DNA from: a virus
IMG/VR virus record: IMGVR_UViG_3300046538_000292
Coordinates: 1-44,077 of that record
DNA length: 44,077 bases
Reading direction: 5' to 3' (one strand)
Below, piece by piece: positions 15,157 to 24,004 of the stretch. Every line of letters starts with the position of its first letter. Position 1 is the stretch's first letter. The notes below the pieces were generated by a model, which worked only from the letters and a program-made list of their open reading frames with translations, searched no databases and was not told the origin of the DNA. Made by a program: the position numbers and the translations under genes.

Positions 15157-16653
15157 CTACGAATATTTTTTAAAGTCATACGCACTTAGAAGTTTTCTAA
15201 AATCAGAAGATGCAGAGTCGCTTACATTGTTACGTAAATAATTTTCAGCATCACTTATTTCTATATTGTCATTCATTAAATTCCAAAACATGCTACTAAC
15301 TTTATGCGTATGAGCAATATTTTCATCTTTCATTATATCTTCAATTGAGAAATTTATTTTTTTTGCTGATTCGATAACTTTTTCAACAAAGGATTTCAAA
15401 TTTTTATCTTGTTGAAGTTTCAGCGATTCAATAGAGCTTAAGTTTGGATTTATTGTTTCAAAACCAAAAATTGGGAAATATTGATTAGATTGAATGTTGT
15501 AATGATCAATACATTCTAATATTTGTGAATTAGCTTCATCAATTATCTCGAAGTACTTTGAAAGTAACTCTTTTGCAGTATGATAATAATATTTGATAGT
15601 CTTGGTAGATCCAATTGCGAGAACCTTATCACTATTATTTAAATCATCCAAATCTTCGGTTATACTTACTTTGATATCGCCTCCTGAAAAAATTTCTTTC
15701 ACAATATTTTGTACTTTTCGAATATCTAACGCACTAACTGGTAAAACTAGATTGGAAATCGCCTCATAAATACGAATAAAATTATCTGTCCTTATTTTAT
15801 TAATTTGAATTGTAAGGTTATTTTGTAGAACTATATCATGTTCAACAACATCTACATCTTGAATATCTTCTCCATATTCTACCAACAGAAAATTTCTTTT
15901 GATTTGTCTCGCTTCTTCAGAATTTGGTTCAACATAAGAAAATATAGTCTTGAGAATTTTTTTCACATTTTCATCTCCAACACCATATCCTATAAAAATT
16001 ATTGGGTTATGAATAAAAAGAGATAACAATTGCGCTCGTATTAGCTCATATCTTTTCTCAAAACCATCATAATCAGATTCTGTAATAATAATTTTATCAG
16101 GATTATCATAACATCCGTGAATTTTGTAGACCGATCCGTATGGATTGCTGAGCAAAATATTATTTCCAATAAGTTTTTGAAATTCAAATATAGACTCAAT
16201 CAAACCATCATAATTTGTTGTAACGATTGAGCCAATATTTTTTCTGATTTTTTTTAAAATTTTTAATTCATTTTCTTTTTCTTCGCGGAATTCTAAAGTT
16301 GAGAATATTTGTGATATATAGATTTTAAATCTGCTCAAACTTATTCCTTCTTCCATCTTTTGATAAAAAACGTCATTTATGTGTTTAAAATTACCATTCC
16401 GGTCATCCTTCAAACTGTTATTGAAATCTCTTTCAATTTCCGTCGCAATTTTTGTATAATCAAAAGAACCGTTAAATTCAAATCGAGATTTTACGTCAAG
16501 ATAATACTCTGTATTCCCAACAAAATCAAAACATATCTTTTTCAATAAACCGTCCCACGTGAACGAGTTTTTTAAATATCTCAAACTAACTCCGGTTCCA
16601 ATAAATAAAACAGGATGGTTTTTATAATGCTGTATAAAATCTTCGATAATCAT
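15157..16653 (-). CDS. SIR2-domain protein with unique C-terminal region, candidate defence NADase
   Basis: This 498-aa protein begins directly with a SIR2 fold: GTGVS (19-23), TTNYD (145-149), KIHG (177-180) and GYGVGDENV (222-230), the NAD-binding and active-site pattern of SIR2_2-type defence NADases. Zinc-ribbon Cys residues are absent, so deacetylase function is unlikely. Residues about 300-498 are helical and unmatched to any domain I know, and are probably the sensor or oligomerisation part. It is not closely similar to the other SIR2 protein in this window apart from the motifs. Its own -7 box lies in the 66-bp gap upstream, and an HTH gene follows. It interrupts the connector/tail genes, so it is best read as cargo. 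Confidence 0.82.
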   Translation of the reverse strand: MIIEDFIQHYKNHPVLFIGTGVSLRYLKNSFTWDGLLKKICFDFVGNTEYYLDVKSRFEFNGSFDYTKIATEIERDFNNSLKDDRNGNFKHINDVFYQKMEEGISLSRFKIYISQIFSTLEFREEKENELKILKKIRKNIGSIVTTNYDGLIESIFEFQKLIGNNILLSNPYGSVYKIHGCYDNPDKIIITESDYDGFEKRYELIRAQLLSLFIHNPIIFIGYGVGDENVKKILKTIFSYVEPNSEEARQIKRNFLLVEYGEDIQDVDVVEHDIVLQNNLTIQINKIRTDNFIRIYEAISNLVLPVSALDIRKVQNIVKEIFSGGDIKVSITEDLDDLNNSDKVLAIGSTKTIKYYYHTAKELLSKYFEIIDEANSQILECIDHYNIQSNQYFPIFGFETINPNLSSIESLKLQQDKNLKSFVEKVIESAKKINFSIEDIMKDENIAHTHKVSSMFWNLMNDNIEISDAENYLRNNVSDSASSDFRKLLSAYDFKKYS

Positions 16654-16704
16654 ATTGTTTTTATCTTAAGCAACTTCGAAAAGTTAGCCAGGTTACTATT
16701 TTAA

Positions 16705-16712
16705 CAAATATA
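16705..16712 (-). promoter_or_regulatory. -7 box of the SIR2-HTH unit
   Basis: Minus strand TATATTTG, a perfect TAnnTTTG, 51 bp before the ATG at 16653 and directly after the stop of the upstream gene. The best TTTG upstream is 25 bp away, longer than usual, so the -33 element is uncertain. Confidence 0.6.
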
Positions 16713-16719
16713 CAAAAAC

Positions 16720-17145
16720 TTACTTATTTTCAGGTAACAAATCATTAACTTTTGCCAATTCTCTATATTGATTTTTAACTTCTTCAGTAAATCCAAAAGA
16801 CAAAGTCCGGATGATAAATCTTTTGTGTGTGTAAATTGGTTTATTATGAATAGGAAAGTTCTTTTTCCGGATCTTACCAGCTTTAAGTTTGCGAGTGTTG
16901 GGATTGTATCCGGATTTTGCACGCCTGGTCTTCATATCGACAAACCTGAAAGGAGCGATCTGAGAATAAGTCATCGTATCGTCAGTCACTTCCATGCTTC
17001 TCTTATTCCACTTAGGATTTGTAAATCCTTTCATGGCACGCTTAGAATCCTGCATGATTCCTTTTGCCTGTTCCTGAAGCGTTCGCCGGATGAACAATCC
17101 TTCAATTATTCCTATTTCACTATTTCTTCTGTCGAGTATGCTCAT
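16720..17145 (-). CDS. Probable tail completion / neck protein
   Basis: This 141-aa basic protein is rich in Lys and Arg in its middle. It is the last gene of the portal operon. Size, charge and position after portal and connector genes are those of head-tail joining or tail completion proteins, but I recognise no family by motif. The 42-bp gap from the upstream gene is the only loose junction in this operon. The cargo promoter follows within 8 bp of its stop. Confidence 0.6.
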   Translation of the reverse strand: MSILDRRNSEIGIIEGLFIRRTLQEQAKGIMQDSKRAMKGFTNPKWNKRSMEVTDDTMTYSQIAPFRFVDMKTRRAKSGYNPNTRKLKAGKIRKKNFPIHNKPIYTHKRFIIRTLSFGFTEEVKNQYRELAKVNDLLPENK

Positions 17146-17187
17146 TCTTGGAGAATTTTTAAATTTCTTGGAGAATTGAATTCAAAC

Positions 17188-17628
17188 TTATTCAGTTAAT
17201 ATATCCATACTCCAGCCGTTCAGGTCTGCTTTATGTTTTGCGGGATCTATTTCCATTGAAGTCACACCCAAACCATTTAAAAGTGGATAGCAGCCATCTT
17301 CAATTTTCTCGAGAAGAAAATCCCGTACTTTTTCCATCACAATCAGTGTGCGATCCAGAAGCGCAATATATTCATCACCGGTCATGCCTGAATAGTCGCA
17401 TTTCTCCATTACAAAGAGTGAAAATGTAGGAATCATCTGAAAAGCTGAAATAGTTCCTTTGTGACCATAAGAGGGAATCGCCCCAATCAAAATCATGTTA
17501 TGCTCAGTTCCGATATCGCCGACAAACTTCGTGATATCTGCATCATCAGAAACAACCTGAATCTTTTTAATTTCCGGAATATCTGACTTTATTTCTGCTA
17601 AAAATTCTTTAAGCTCTAGAGGTCTCAT
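17188..17628 (-). CDS. Hypothetical head-tail joining protein
   Basis: This 146-aa protein has alternating strands and helices (a hydrophobic MILIGAIPSYG region near 40-52). It overlaps the upstream gene by 20 nt. Length and position suit a tail terminator protein, which caps the tail tube at the neck. This is an inference from gene order. Confidence 0.6.
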   Translation of the reverse strand: MRPLELKEFLAEIKSDIPEIKKIQVVSDDADITKFVGDIGTEHNMILIGAIPSYGHKGTISAFQMIPTFSLFVMEKCDYSGMTGDEYIALLDRTLIVMEKVRDFLLEKIEDGCYPLLNGLGVTSMEIDPAKHKADLNGWSMDILTE

Positions 17629-18457
17629 TATTTTTGTTTCTTTCTTTTTCGTCCAGTTCTTTTTTCTTCAGTTCGTACAGACGAACCAAAACACGCCACA
17701 TATTGGTTTCTTCAACCCCCTTGTAAGGTCCGAAAACCTGACTTTCTGCCAACTCAGATAAAACGGATCTCATTCCGGTACCAGGAATCTGACTTGCAAA
17801 CTTCTCATCTGACTGATAAACAATAGTAAGATCAACATCATTTCCCATTACACTGATTTCACCACCTAAAACATAAGTCTGCATCGATGAGAAAAAAAGA
17901 TAAAACCCATACAAATGACGGATATCTACAAAGCGGAAAACTCCTTTAGCCTTTTTCTTAGCATTTTTGTAGCTGTATTTTTCATTTTTACGCAAATAAA
18001 ATATAGAAAACATGATCCGCAAGGCCATCAAATCACCTGTATTTGTATAATAAATATATTCTTCCAAGCCATCCAGGTACTGACCAAAAGTAACGTCATT
18101 AAAGCCATCTTCAGGACCGTAATACTTATGGAACATTCTATAAGAGCGCAAATGATTTTTCGTATAATCAAGTTTGATATCGCTAAACATTCCGTCTTCA
18201 TCTTTGTTGAAAAAATCATCCAGGTAACAAGAGATCCGATAAACGTTCTCCATCATTTCCGGAGTTTCTTTTTTGGACTGTTTCAAACCCATTAGAGGAT
18301 AAACTGCCAGAGCTCTCATATCCTGATAACGGATCTCTTTTTCTTTTGTCATCCAAATCAACTTACACAAATCAGCGTACTGCTTTTCATTGCATTCCGA
18401 AAGATTCTCCGGAATGTAAAAGTGTTTTCTTTTTTGAGGAATTTCTATCGTGATCAT
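17609..18457 (-). CDS. Hypothetical structural-module protein
   Basis: This 282-aa, mostly helical protein is rich in aromatic residues (KNHLRSYRMFHKYYG; a long Tyr/Phe-rich part at about 120-195). No domain is recognised, and the hydrophobic stretches are too polar for clear membrane helices. It overlaps the DUF6712-like gene by 4 nt and the next gene by 20 nt, so it belongs to the same translationally coupled portal operon. Confidence 0.65.
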   Translation of the reverse strand: MITIEIPQKRKHFYIPENLSECNEKQYADLCKLIWMTKEKEIRYQDMRALAVYPLMGLKQSKKETPEMMENVYRISCYLDDFFNKDEDGMFSDIKLDYTKNHLRSYRMFHKYYGPEDGFNDVTFGQYLDGLEEYIYYTNTGDLMALRIMFSIFYLRKNEKYSYKNAKKKAKGVFRFVDIRHLYGFYLFFSSMQTYVLGGEISVMGNDVDLTIVYQSDEKFASQIPGTGMRSVLSELAESQVFGPYKGVEETNMWRVLVRLYELKKKELDEKERNKNNETSRA

Positions 18458-19371
18458 GTACTTACAAATTTATCGTCTTCATCAAAATCCAAATCCGGAA
18501 GCCTGAAAGTATCTGAAGGAATAACGACACGAAAAGCCGTCATTTCACTTTCTATTTTCCTCAAATATCTCTCACAGTCTTTTTCAAAAACCAAAGCGAG
18601 TTCTGCAGGGATGAAAGTGTTTTTTGCGCTTGTCTTAGAATTTTTTGCTGAATCTGTATTTCTTACAATCGATTTTGGAAACATCTGAAAATCTAAATGT
18701 CTCAAACCCCATTCAATCGAATAATATACTGCAGCTTTCTGACTGTAGTTATACAAAAGTTTTTTATCCTTCAGTTCTGCCCGATCTTCATAGAGCTCCT
18801 TTCCTATTCTCGGATATAATTCCATTTCTTCAAACTCCCTGATACCAGGAAGAAGATTGAGATACAAGAAATAAGAATCACTAATTCCATAATGCCTTTC
18901 AAAATCTGATAAGCCGGACACGATCAGATCTGAATGATTAAACTTCTCCAGCTCTATGATCAAATTATTTTTAACCATATACTTTAGAAGAAGATTCATA
19001 TGTTTATAATAAAACCTCTCAAGAGACTCATCATGATTAGCAATTTGCCATTCGAACGCTCCGACTTCATATTCATCACGCCTCATGGTTCTTCCTTTAT
19101 TAGTCATTGCTACATCACCTGTAGGCGCGTAAGTCATGTAAGCTTTAAAAGCAACGGCGAATCTCACGAGTTCGTAAAATCGTTCTTTATCTGCAGGAAT
19201 AACATCGACCGTAATTGAATTATAATTTTGGATTCCGATGATATCAAGAATTTCATCCGTAGCGATTTCAATTGAAGGACGCATTTTTACCCAGGAAAGA
19301 TCTGCATCAACAATTCCTATTACTTTTTTTATATCCGGAGAAAAACCCTCTTCTTTAAATAGTAGTTTCAT
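18454..19371 (-). CDS. DUF6712-like protein, probable head-tail connector
   Basis: This is a 305-aa protein that I associate, with moderate certainty, with DUF6712, a family found next to portal genes in Bacteroidetes phages. The N-terminal half has a mixed fold containing SWVKMRPSIEIATDEILDII (about 27-46). The C-terminal half is helical (LLYNYSQKAAVYYSIEWGLRHLDFQMFP). Its start shares one base with the portal stop, so translation is coupled. A connector role is inferred from position. Confidence 0.65.
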   Translation of the reverse strand: MKLLFKEEGFSPDIKKVIGIVDADLSWVKMRPSIEIATDEILDIIGIQNYNSITVDVIPADKERFYELVRFAVAFKAYMTYAPTGDVAMTNKGRTMRRDEYEVGAFEWQIANHDESLERFYYKHMNLLLKYMVKNNLIIELEKFNHSDLIVSGLSDFERHYGISDSYFLYLNLLPGIREFEEMELYPRIGKELYEDRAELKDKKLLYNYSQKAAVYYSIEWGLRHLDFQMFPKSIVRNTDSAKNSKTSAKNTFIPAELALVFEKDCERYLRKIESEMTAFRVVIPSDTFRLPDLDFDEDDKFVST

Positions 19372-20708
19372 TATCTAGGTGCATTTAAATTACGTTCAGA
19401 CTTAGACATATCTTCCTGCCTTTTGTTCTCTTCGTGGTACAATCCCATCTTTAATTTTTTAGCTGGAAAATTAGCTTTAAGGGCTGCGTTCATACATTCC
19501 ATAATAACCATTTCCGGCATGTCAATTCCCACCTGCTGATAATTGTTCAAAGCATAATATTGTTCAGAACCACTATTACTTCCGGACTCTGAAATATTTG
19601 CAATCGCATTATGAACTCCGACACCTGTAGCAGTAGATTTATCTGCTTTATTCGCTATAGTGATCTGAGCACTTACAGTATCCTGCATTTTCTGATCAAT
19701 TACGGTAATCTTCCAACCCATCTCAATAACATTCACACCTTCTACGACAAGAACCTGTTCAGAATGCCAAAATTTCCCAGCATTTTCGATGCTAGAAAGA
19801 ACGGTCTCAATTTGTTTAAGCATTTTTTTCTTAAAGGTCTTAAACATAGATTCTTTGTAGTCAACATTCTTAAAAGTACATTCGTCTTGAATATCCTTTT
19901 TCTTCTGGTCCCAATATTCCTTAGGTGATGTAATATGATATTTAATATTGATTGAGTTTTTACTTAATGCAGCCAAGAATTTTGGAACATTCGTTGACTG
20001 GATAATCCAAGGGATTGAACCTAAAATATGGGGAATACTGAAGAATGAAGAAGCAAACGTGTAAAGGTTTGAATACTTCATACTCAGTGGATACTTAAAA
20101 GGATTAAACTTTTCAAAAAAAGGAAACACATCACTGATCTCCGGTTCATCCTGTCGGGGCAAAAGTATATGAGTGGGAGTGTGTTTTTTTCCTACTACCA
20201 GTGGTTCCCGATCAAAGGATACATGCTCCAATTGCTTAATCATTGGCTTTTTACCGATACGCCACCCTCTGTTCTGAACTATTTTTGTATAGCAGCTCTC
20301 AATATGTGAAAAATCAGTCGCACATCGTGCAATATAGTCTTCATAGTCCCAAGTATCCAGCCATGCCTGAACTTCAGGATCATTCTTATATTCACGAACA
20401 AGAACTCCAGCGTCAAACTTTTCTTCGTACAGTTTTGGTCCTTTTCCCCAATTCATCCCGGTCTTCTTATTCAAAATACCTGGAGCGATAGAATTGGAAT
20501 ACACAATATTTCTGATGACAAGCGGCAGCTTATTATTTTCACCGTACGGAAACACCTTCCAATCTCCATAAACGGTCATAAACGGAGAAGAAGAAAATGA
20601 ATCCATCGGAAAGTAAGATTCATTCTGCTGCTTTCTCGGATCAATTACTTCAAATGTAAAGGCACTATTCCCGCCGACGATGGCATCATCCCCTAAAAAC
20701 TCTATCAT
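19371..20708 (-). CDS. Phage portal protein
   Basis: This is a 445-aa protein. The portal forms the dodecameric gate through which DNA enters and leaves the head. The sequence shows the expected pattern: an N-terminal strand-rich clip/wing part, a central GKKPMIKQLEHVSFDREPLV segment, a helical stem-type region near 260-310, and a C-terminal Gln/Asn-rich helical tail ending in KSERNLNAPR. It starts inside the 3' end of a 98-codon gene (23-nt overlap) and is followed by connector genes and preceded by capsid genes. The order is reversed relative to the common portal-protease-capsid order. Confidence 0.8.
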   Translation of the reverse strand: MIEFLGDDAIVGGNSAFTFEVIDPRKQQNESYFPMDSFSSSPFMTVYGDWKVFPYGENNKLPLVIRNIVYSNSIAPGILNKKTGMNWGKGPKLYEEKFDAGVLVREYKNDPEVQAWLDTWDYEDYIARCATDFSHIESCYTKIVQNRGWRIGKKPMIKQLEHVSFDREPLVVGKKHTPTHILLPRQDEPEISDVFPFFEKFNPFKYPLSMKYSNLYTFASSFFSIPHILGSIPWIIQSTNVPKFLAALSKNSINIKYHITSPKEYWDQKKKDIQDECTFKNVDYKESMFKTFKKKMLKQIETVLSSIENAGKFWHSEQVLVVEGVNVIEMGWKITVIDQKMQDTVSAQITIANKADKSTATGVGVHNAIANISESGSNSGSEQYYALNNYQQVGIDMPEMVIMECMNAALKANFPAKKLKMGLYHEENKRQEDMSKSERNLNAPR

Positions 20709-20982
20709 GGCTGATTTTTATATTATTAAATGACATTAAAAGCGGCAACCAAAAATGTTTTTTTTCGCCAGTGTCCGTGTTTTCGTAGGCAATCAAATTA
20801 TTAGCATGTTTTGATTTGCTTTTCGGAAGACCTTTGCTTAAAACAGCATTTTCCACAGTCACCAATCCGCTGGAAGTTCTCCGGCTTGTATCGCAACTGA
20901 TAAAACTGAATGTAAACGGAAAGTTATCTGCAGAAAGTTTCCGCATTGCTCTTATCGCTTCATAAACATTTATTTGTTCCAT
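20686..20982 (-). CDS. Small hypothetical head-module protein
   Basis: This 98-aa protein has a beta-strand region FPFTFSFISCDTSRRTSSG and a basic middle (KGLPKSKSKHANN), with no named family. It is the first gene of the unit from late promoter 3. The ATG at 20982 lies only 4 bp after the -7 box, so the mRNA would be leaderless or nearly so. An ATG at codon 13 would give a normal leader but would remove conserved-looking residues. Confidence 0.62.
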   Translation of the reverse strand: MEQINVYEAIRAMRKLSADNFPFTFSFISCDTSRRTSSGLVTVENAVLSKGLPKSKSKHANNLIAYENTDTGEKKHFWLPLLMSFNNIKISHDRVFRG

Positions 20983-20986
20983 GAAG

Positions 20987-21030
20987 CAAAAATATTCTGA
21001 AGACAGACGCTTTATTGTTACATCAAAAAA
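20987..21030 (-). promoter_or_regulatory. Late promoter 3 (portal operon)
   Basis: Minus strand TTTTTTGATGTAAC, 22 bp, then TATTTTTG (20987-20994), a perfect TAnnTTTG. The GTAAC core is at 21017-21021. The T-tract is shared with the terminator upstream. Confidence 0.85.
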
Positions 21031-21051
21031 GCCGCATTAAAAAAATGCGGC
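21025..21051 (-). terminator. Terminator fused to late promoter 3
   Basis: GCCGCATT (21031-21038) and AATGCGGC (21044-21051) form an 8-bp perfect stem followed on the minus strand by six T. It ends the protease-capsid unit. Confidence 0.85.
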
Positions 21052-21082
21052 TTCCTAACTATAAAAATATTAAAATGAAAAC

Positions 21083-21895
21083 TTACTTTCTCGAAGCTTC
21101 AACCAGATAGGTCTTTTCTGCTTTTACAACACGTAGATTAATTACTGAATCCTTCAGGGCAATCCAATTGATTGCTTCCTTCAGTAATACAGGAAAAGTT
21201 CCGGTCGGAGTATTTTTAAGAACCATAGGAGCATCACCACCGCCACCGATTAAAGTAACAATCTGATCATGATCAAAATTAGAAGCTAGGAAAGATACAT
21301 CTGCAGTAACAGCAGTAGTTGCTAATTGATAAACCGGACCGTCAGCCTTAGCCAAAGTAACATCTTTACCAACAACATTTTTAGGCTCAGCAAAAGAAAC
21401 ATCACCGCTGTAAAACTTAATGAAATCTCTGTTGATCTGCTCCTGGTCAAAAGTCAATGTATTGATGTTTCCATCTTTATCGTCTTTTCCTGATACCGTA
21501 AGCACCATTGGATGACAGTCAGACCCCATCACTTTCATTTCCTCTTCACCACCACAACCACCGTAGATGATCACAAAGCCTTCACCCATGAACTTTTTAA
21601 TAAAAGAAATAGCTTCTTTCGTAGTTCCAGGGTGTTCACCTACATATTTGTTCATTGCGCCTCTACCGTCCGGATTTCCAGAAGATTCAAAAGAAGCTGC
21701 CTGCGTAGGAGCCGTCATATAAATTCTGAAGAAATTGGTACCAGGCTTAAAAACGAAATTACCGATCAGAGTAACGCCATCTTCAGCAACACTTGGCCAA
21801 GAAACAATATCATCTACCAATGCAGCAATAGAATTGGCTTTCTTTGGAGTGGGCGTACCCGCATTATTTCTTGATTTTTTTAAATCTTGTCTCAT
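21083..21895 (-). CDS. Structural protein (probable major tail/tube type), paralogue of 31496-32161
   Basis: This 270-aa protein is strand-rich with many Gly and Val residues. It shares a clear pattern with the 221-aa protein at 31496-32161 over its first ~165 residues: an N-terminal G-x-PTPK, a D-I-x-S-x-P segment, GNFVFKPGTNFFRIYMTAPTQ, S-G-x-x-D-x-RG, then PG and GFVI, and LTFDQEQINRDFIKFYSG. Sequence after ~170 is specific to this copy. It lies 49 bp below the capsid gene, so a tail tube or capsid-associated role is likely. Which of these is right cannot be told from the sequence. Confidence 0.65.
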   Translation of the reverse strand: MRQDLKKSRNNAGTPTPKKANSIAALVDDIVSWPSVAEDGVTLIGNFVFKPGTNFFRIYMTAPTQAASFESSGNPDGRGAMNKYVGEHPGTTKEAISFIKKFMGEGFVIIYGGCGGEEEMKVMGSDCHPMVLTVSGKDDKDGNINTLTFDQEQINRDFIKFYSGDVSFAEPKNVVGKDVTLAKADGPVYQLATTAVTADVSFLASNFDHDQIVTLIGGGGDAPMVLKNTPTGTFPVLLKEAINWIALKDSVINLRVVKAEKTYLVEASRK

Positions 21896-21944
21896 AGTAA
21901 AAATACGATTGACCTATACATCGTGAGGTTTTTGGTTATTATTT

Positions 21945-24002
21945 CTACCCTCTTTCAACTTCGTTCCACTTACCATCTAAGAAGATCAATTCAATCCACT
22001 TAGAGTGACTATCCATCACGTAGTTTGAATCAACCTTAACGGTTGCCGCATTTTTCACAGTCAAAGCAGAACCAGCAGCAGCACCCCCAAAAATTCTGAT
22101 TGTATTTCCTTCAGAACCACCTTTGATTTCTGCAAGATCAGCAGCAGCTGCACCCATATAGATGAACTTATCAGAATCTGTGTAATCAATTGTTGTATCT
22201 GAGAATTCAATTTGATCAGAAACCGTTTCCGGCGCAGTAGTTCTGGAAAGTTCTTTCCATTTATCACCAACTTTGATCAAACTTAAAGTACCTCCGGTCT
22301 TTAAATCAAAGTCTGAAGTAAGAAGCAATTCAGCATTTTTCTTCACCAAAGTATTTCCTACCATCGAAATATTTCCTCTGATAAATAAATACTTCCCAAC
22401 ATTCCCTTTAATCGAAACGATATTGGTTACAAAATCCGGAGTCGGAGAAATTCTGTTGTGATTTGCATTGACAACACCACTTGAGAAATCAAAAACAGGA
22501 ATGAAGAAATTCTTATCAAACAATGGTTCTGTGTTTGACCACACCGCCTGAAGTTCATACTTCAAAGGATTATCATCACCAGTAACCAATCCGATGTGAT
22601 TTACACCAATTCCCAACTTGTAGTCAGCAAAAGCATAAACATCACGTAAGAATCTTTCAAAAGTTAATTTTGATTTTTCTTCAGGTTTAAACTCCAACGG
22701 CTTCACATTGTCTTTGAACGTGATAAACATGAATTTTGAACCTTCCATCTGAAGAACCGGTACAAATTCGATATTCGGATAATCACGCGGATTTTTTACC
22801 AATCCTTCGTAATCGTTATTACCACCATAGATTTCACGGTCTCTCGTCTGATATTTTCTGATCCAGTAAGGAGCTATATCCAACTGTAAGTCCATGTTTC
22901 TGATATCCGGAGGTAAAGCCTGAATAGCTTTATCGATGTAATCACAAACGTTTTGCTCAGTCAATTCACCAAGATAATACGGTCTGTATTTTTTAGTGAT
23001 ATCTCTAGCATCAAATAACTGCTTGAAAACCCCGTTGTTTCTGATCAGGTAAGTAACAGGCTTATCATAATCAGCTGGCTTTTCTGAAAACACACCTCTC
23101 ACCAAAACATCAGCATCTTCAGATCTTGCTTTCTCAAGATATTTAACGATCAAGAACTCAATGAAGCTCATTTTATAAGCCTGAGAACCCTCTCTGTTAA
23201 ACTGGTGCATCCATGAAGTTTCCAAAGCCTGAAGCTTCCAGTAATTAAACTGCAGATCGATCTGAGTTGGACGAACTTCCATTACTTCCGGATGAATAGT
23301 AACACCACCTTTTGCAACCCAAACGGCCTTTCTTGGCTGAGTAACTTCTTCCACTGAAATAGTAGCAGACACCAATCTGTCAGCAACACCAAAAATTGTG
23401 TGTTGTTTCCAAAGCTCAGGAAGATTATACTTCTTTTCAAAAAGCGTTTCAAACTTTGTCGGATACTCAGCAACGAAGCCTTTGATATCTTCATTCAAAG
23501 TGTTGATCACTAAATCACTCTTGAAATCTGTCTGAGGTGCAGACATCCCGGCAACTGCTCTGGCGTTCCAAGGACGATCCATTGCAAAGACAGCGCCCTG
23601 CATTCCCATTAAGAAACCGGCAATCGCTACAATTCTACCCGCACCAAAATTTGGTTTAACAGCATTCACGCTTTCAACTATTGTTTCAGGAGCATCAGCT
23701 AACTGAGCAATTACTTGCTGGCTATTTGCCAATTCCTGAGTTAATGTTTGAACCTGAGCCGTAGCAGCATTCGCCTGCTGAGTACTTGTCTCCAATTGAC
23801 CTTGAACTTCTCGAAGCTGGGTTTGCGCATCTGCAACCCCTGCAAGTTCCAAATTTGCCTGCTCGACCAGTGTCGTAGCTTCAGCAGCCCCTAGAAGACC
23901 GTCAATTTTTGTTTTTAATTCGTCAGAAAGATCAACTTTGTTATCTTTCTGTGGTACTGATGCAAGACCTAACAATCCTGCCAACATGGTTAAAAATTTC
24001 AT
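21945..24002 (-). CDS. Major capsid protein with N-terminal scaffold-like region
   Basis: This is a 685-aa protein. Residues 1-115 are Gln/Ala-rich coiled coil of the scaffold (delta-domain) type. A hydrophobic stretch rich in Gly and Met follows at about 120-142, and then a long mixed alpha/beta capsid-like body (residues about 155-500). The last ~150 residues are strand-rich, with repeated short beta segments (PDFVTNIVSIKGNVGKYLFI and similar), and may be a surface domain. An S49 protease gene ends 2 bp upstream, as expected for a prohead protease that removes the scaffold. The capsid call rests on gene order, size and the coiled-coil/body layout. Confidence 0.78.
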   Translation of the reverse strand: MKFLTMLAGLLGLASVPQKDNKVDLSDELKTKIDGLLGAAEATTLVEQANLELAGVADAQTQLREVQGQLETSTQQANAATAQVQTLTQELANSQQVIAQLADAPETIVESVNAVKPNFGAGRIVAIAGFLMGMQGAVFAMDRPWNARAVAGMSAPQTDFKSDLVINTLNEDIKGFVAEYPTKFETLFEKKYNLPELWKQHTIFGVADRLVSATISVEEVTQPRKAVWVAKGGVTIHPEVMEVRPTQIDLQFNYWKLQALETSWMHQFNREGSQAYKMSFIEFLIVKYLEKARSEDADVLVRGVFSEKPADYDKPVTYLIRNNGVFKQLFDARDITKKYRPYYLGELTEQNVCDYIDKAIQALPPDIRNMDLQLDIAPYWIRKYQTRDREIYGGNNDYEGLVKNPRDYPNIEFVPVLQMEGSKFMFITFKDNVKPLEFKPEEKSKLTFERFLRDVYAFADYKLGIGVNHIGLVTGDDNPLKYELQAVWSNTEPLFDKNFFIPVFDFSSGVVNANHNRISPTPDFVTNIVSIKGNVGKYLFIRGNISMVGNTLVKKNAELLLTSDFDLKTGGTLSLIKVGDKWKELSRTTAPETVSDQIEFSDTTIDYTDSDKFIYMGAAAADLAEIKGGSEGNTIRIFGGAAAGSALTVKNAATVKVDSNYVMDSHSKWIELIFLDGKWNEVERG

Positions 24003-24004
24003 AT

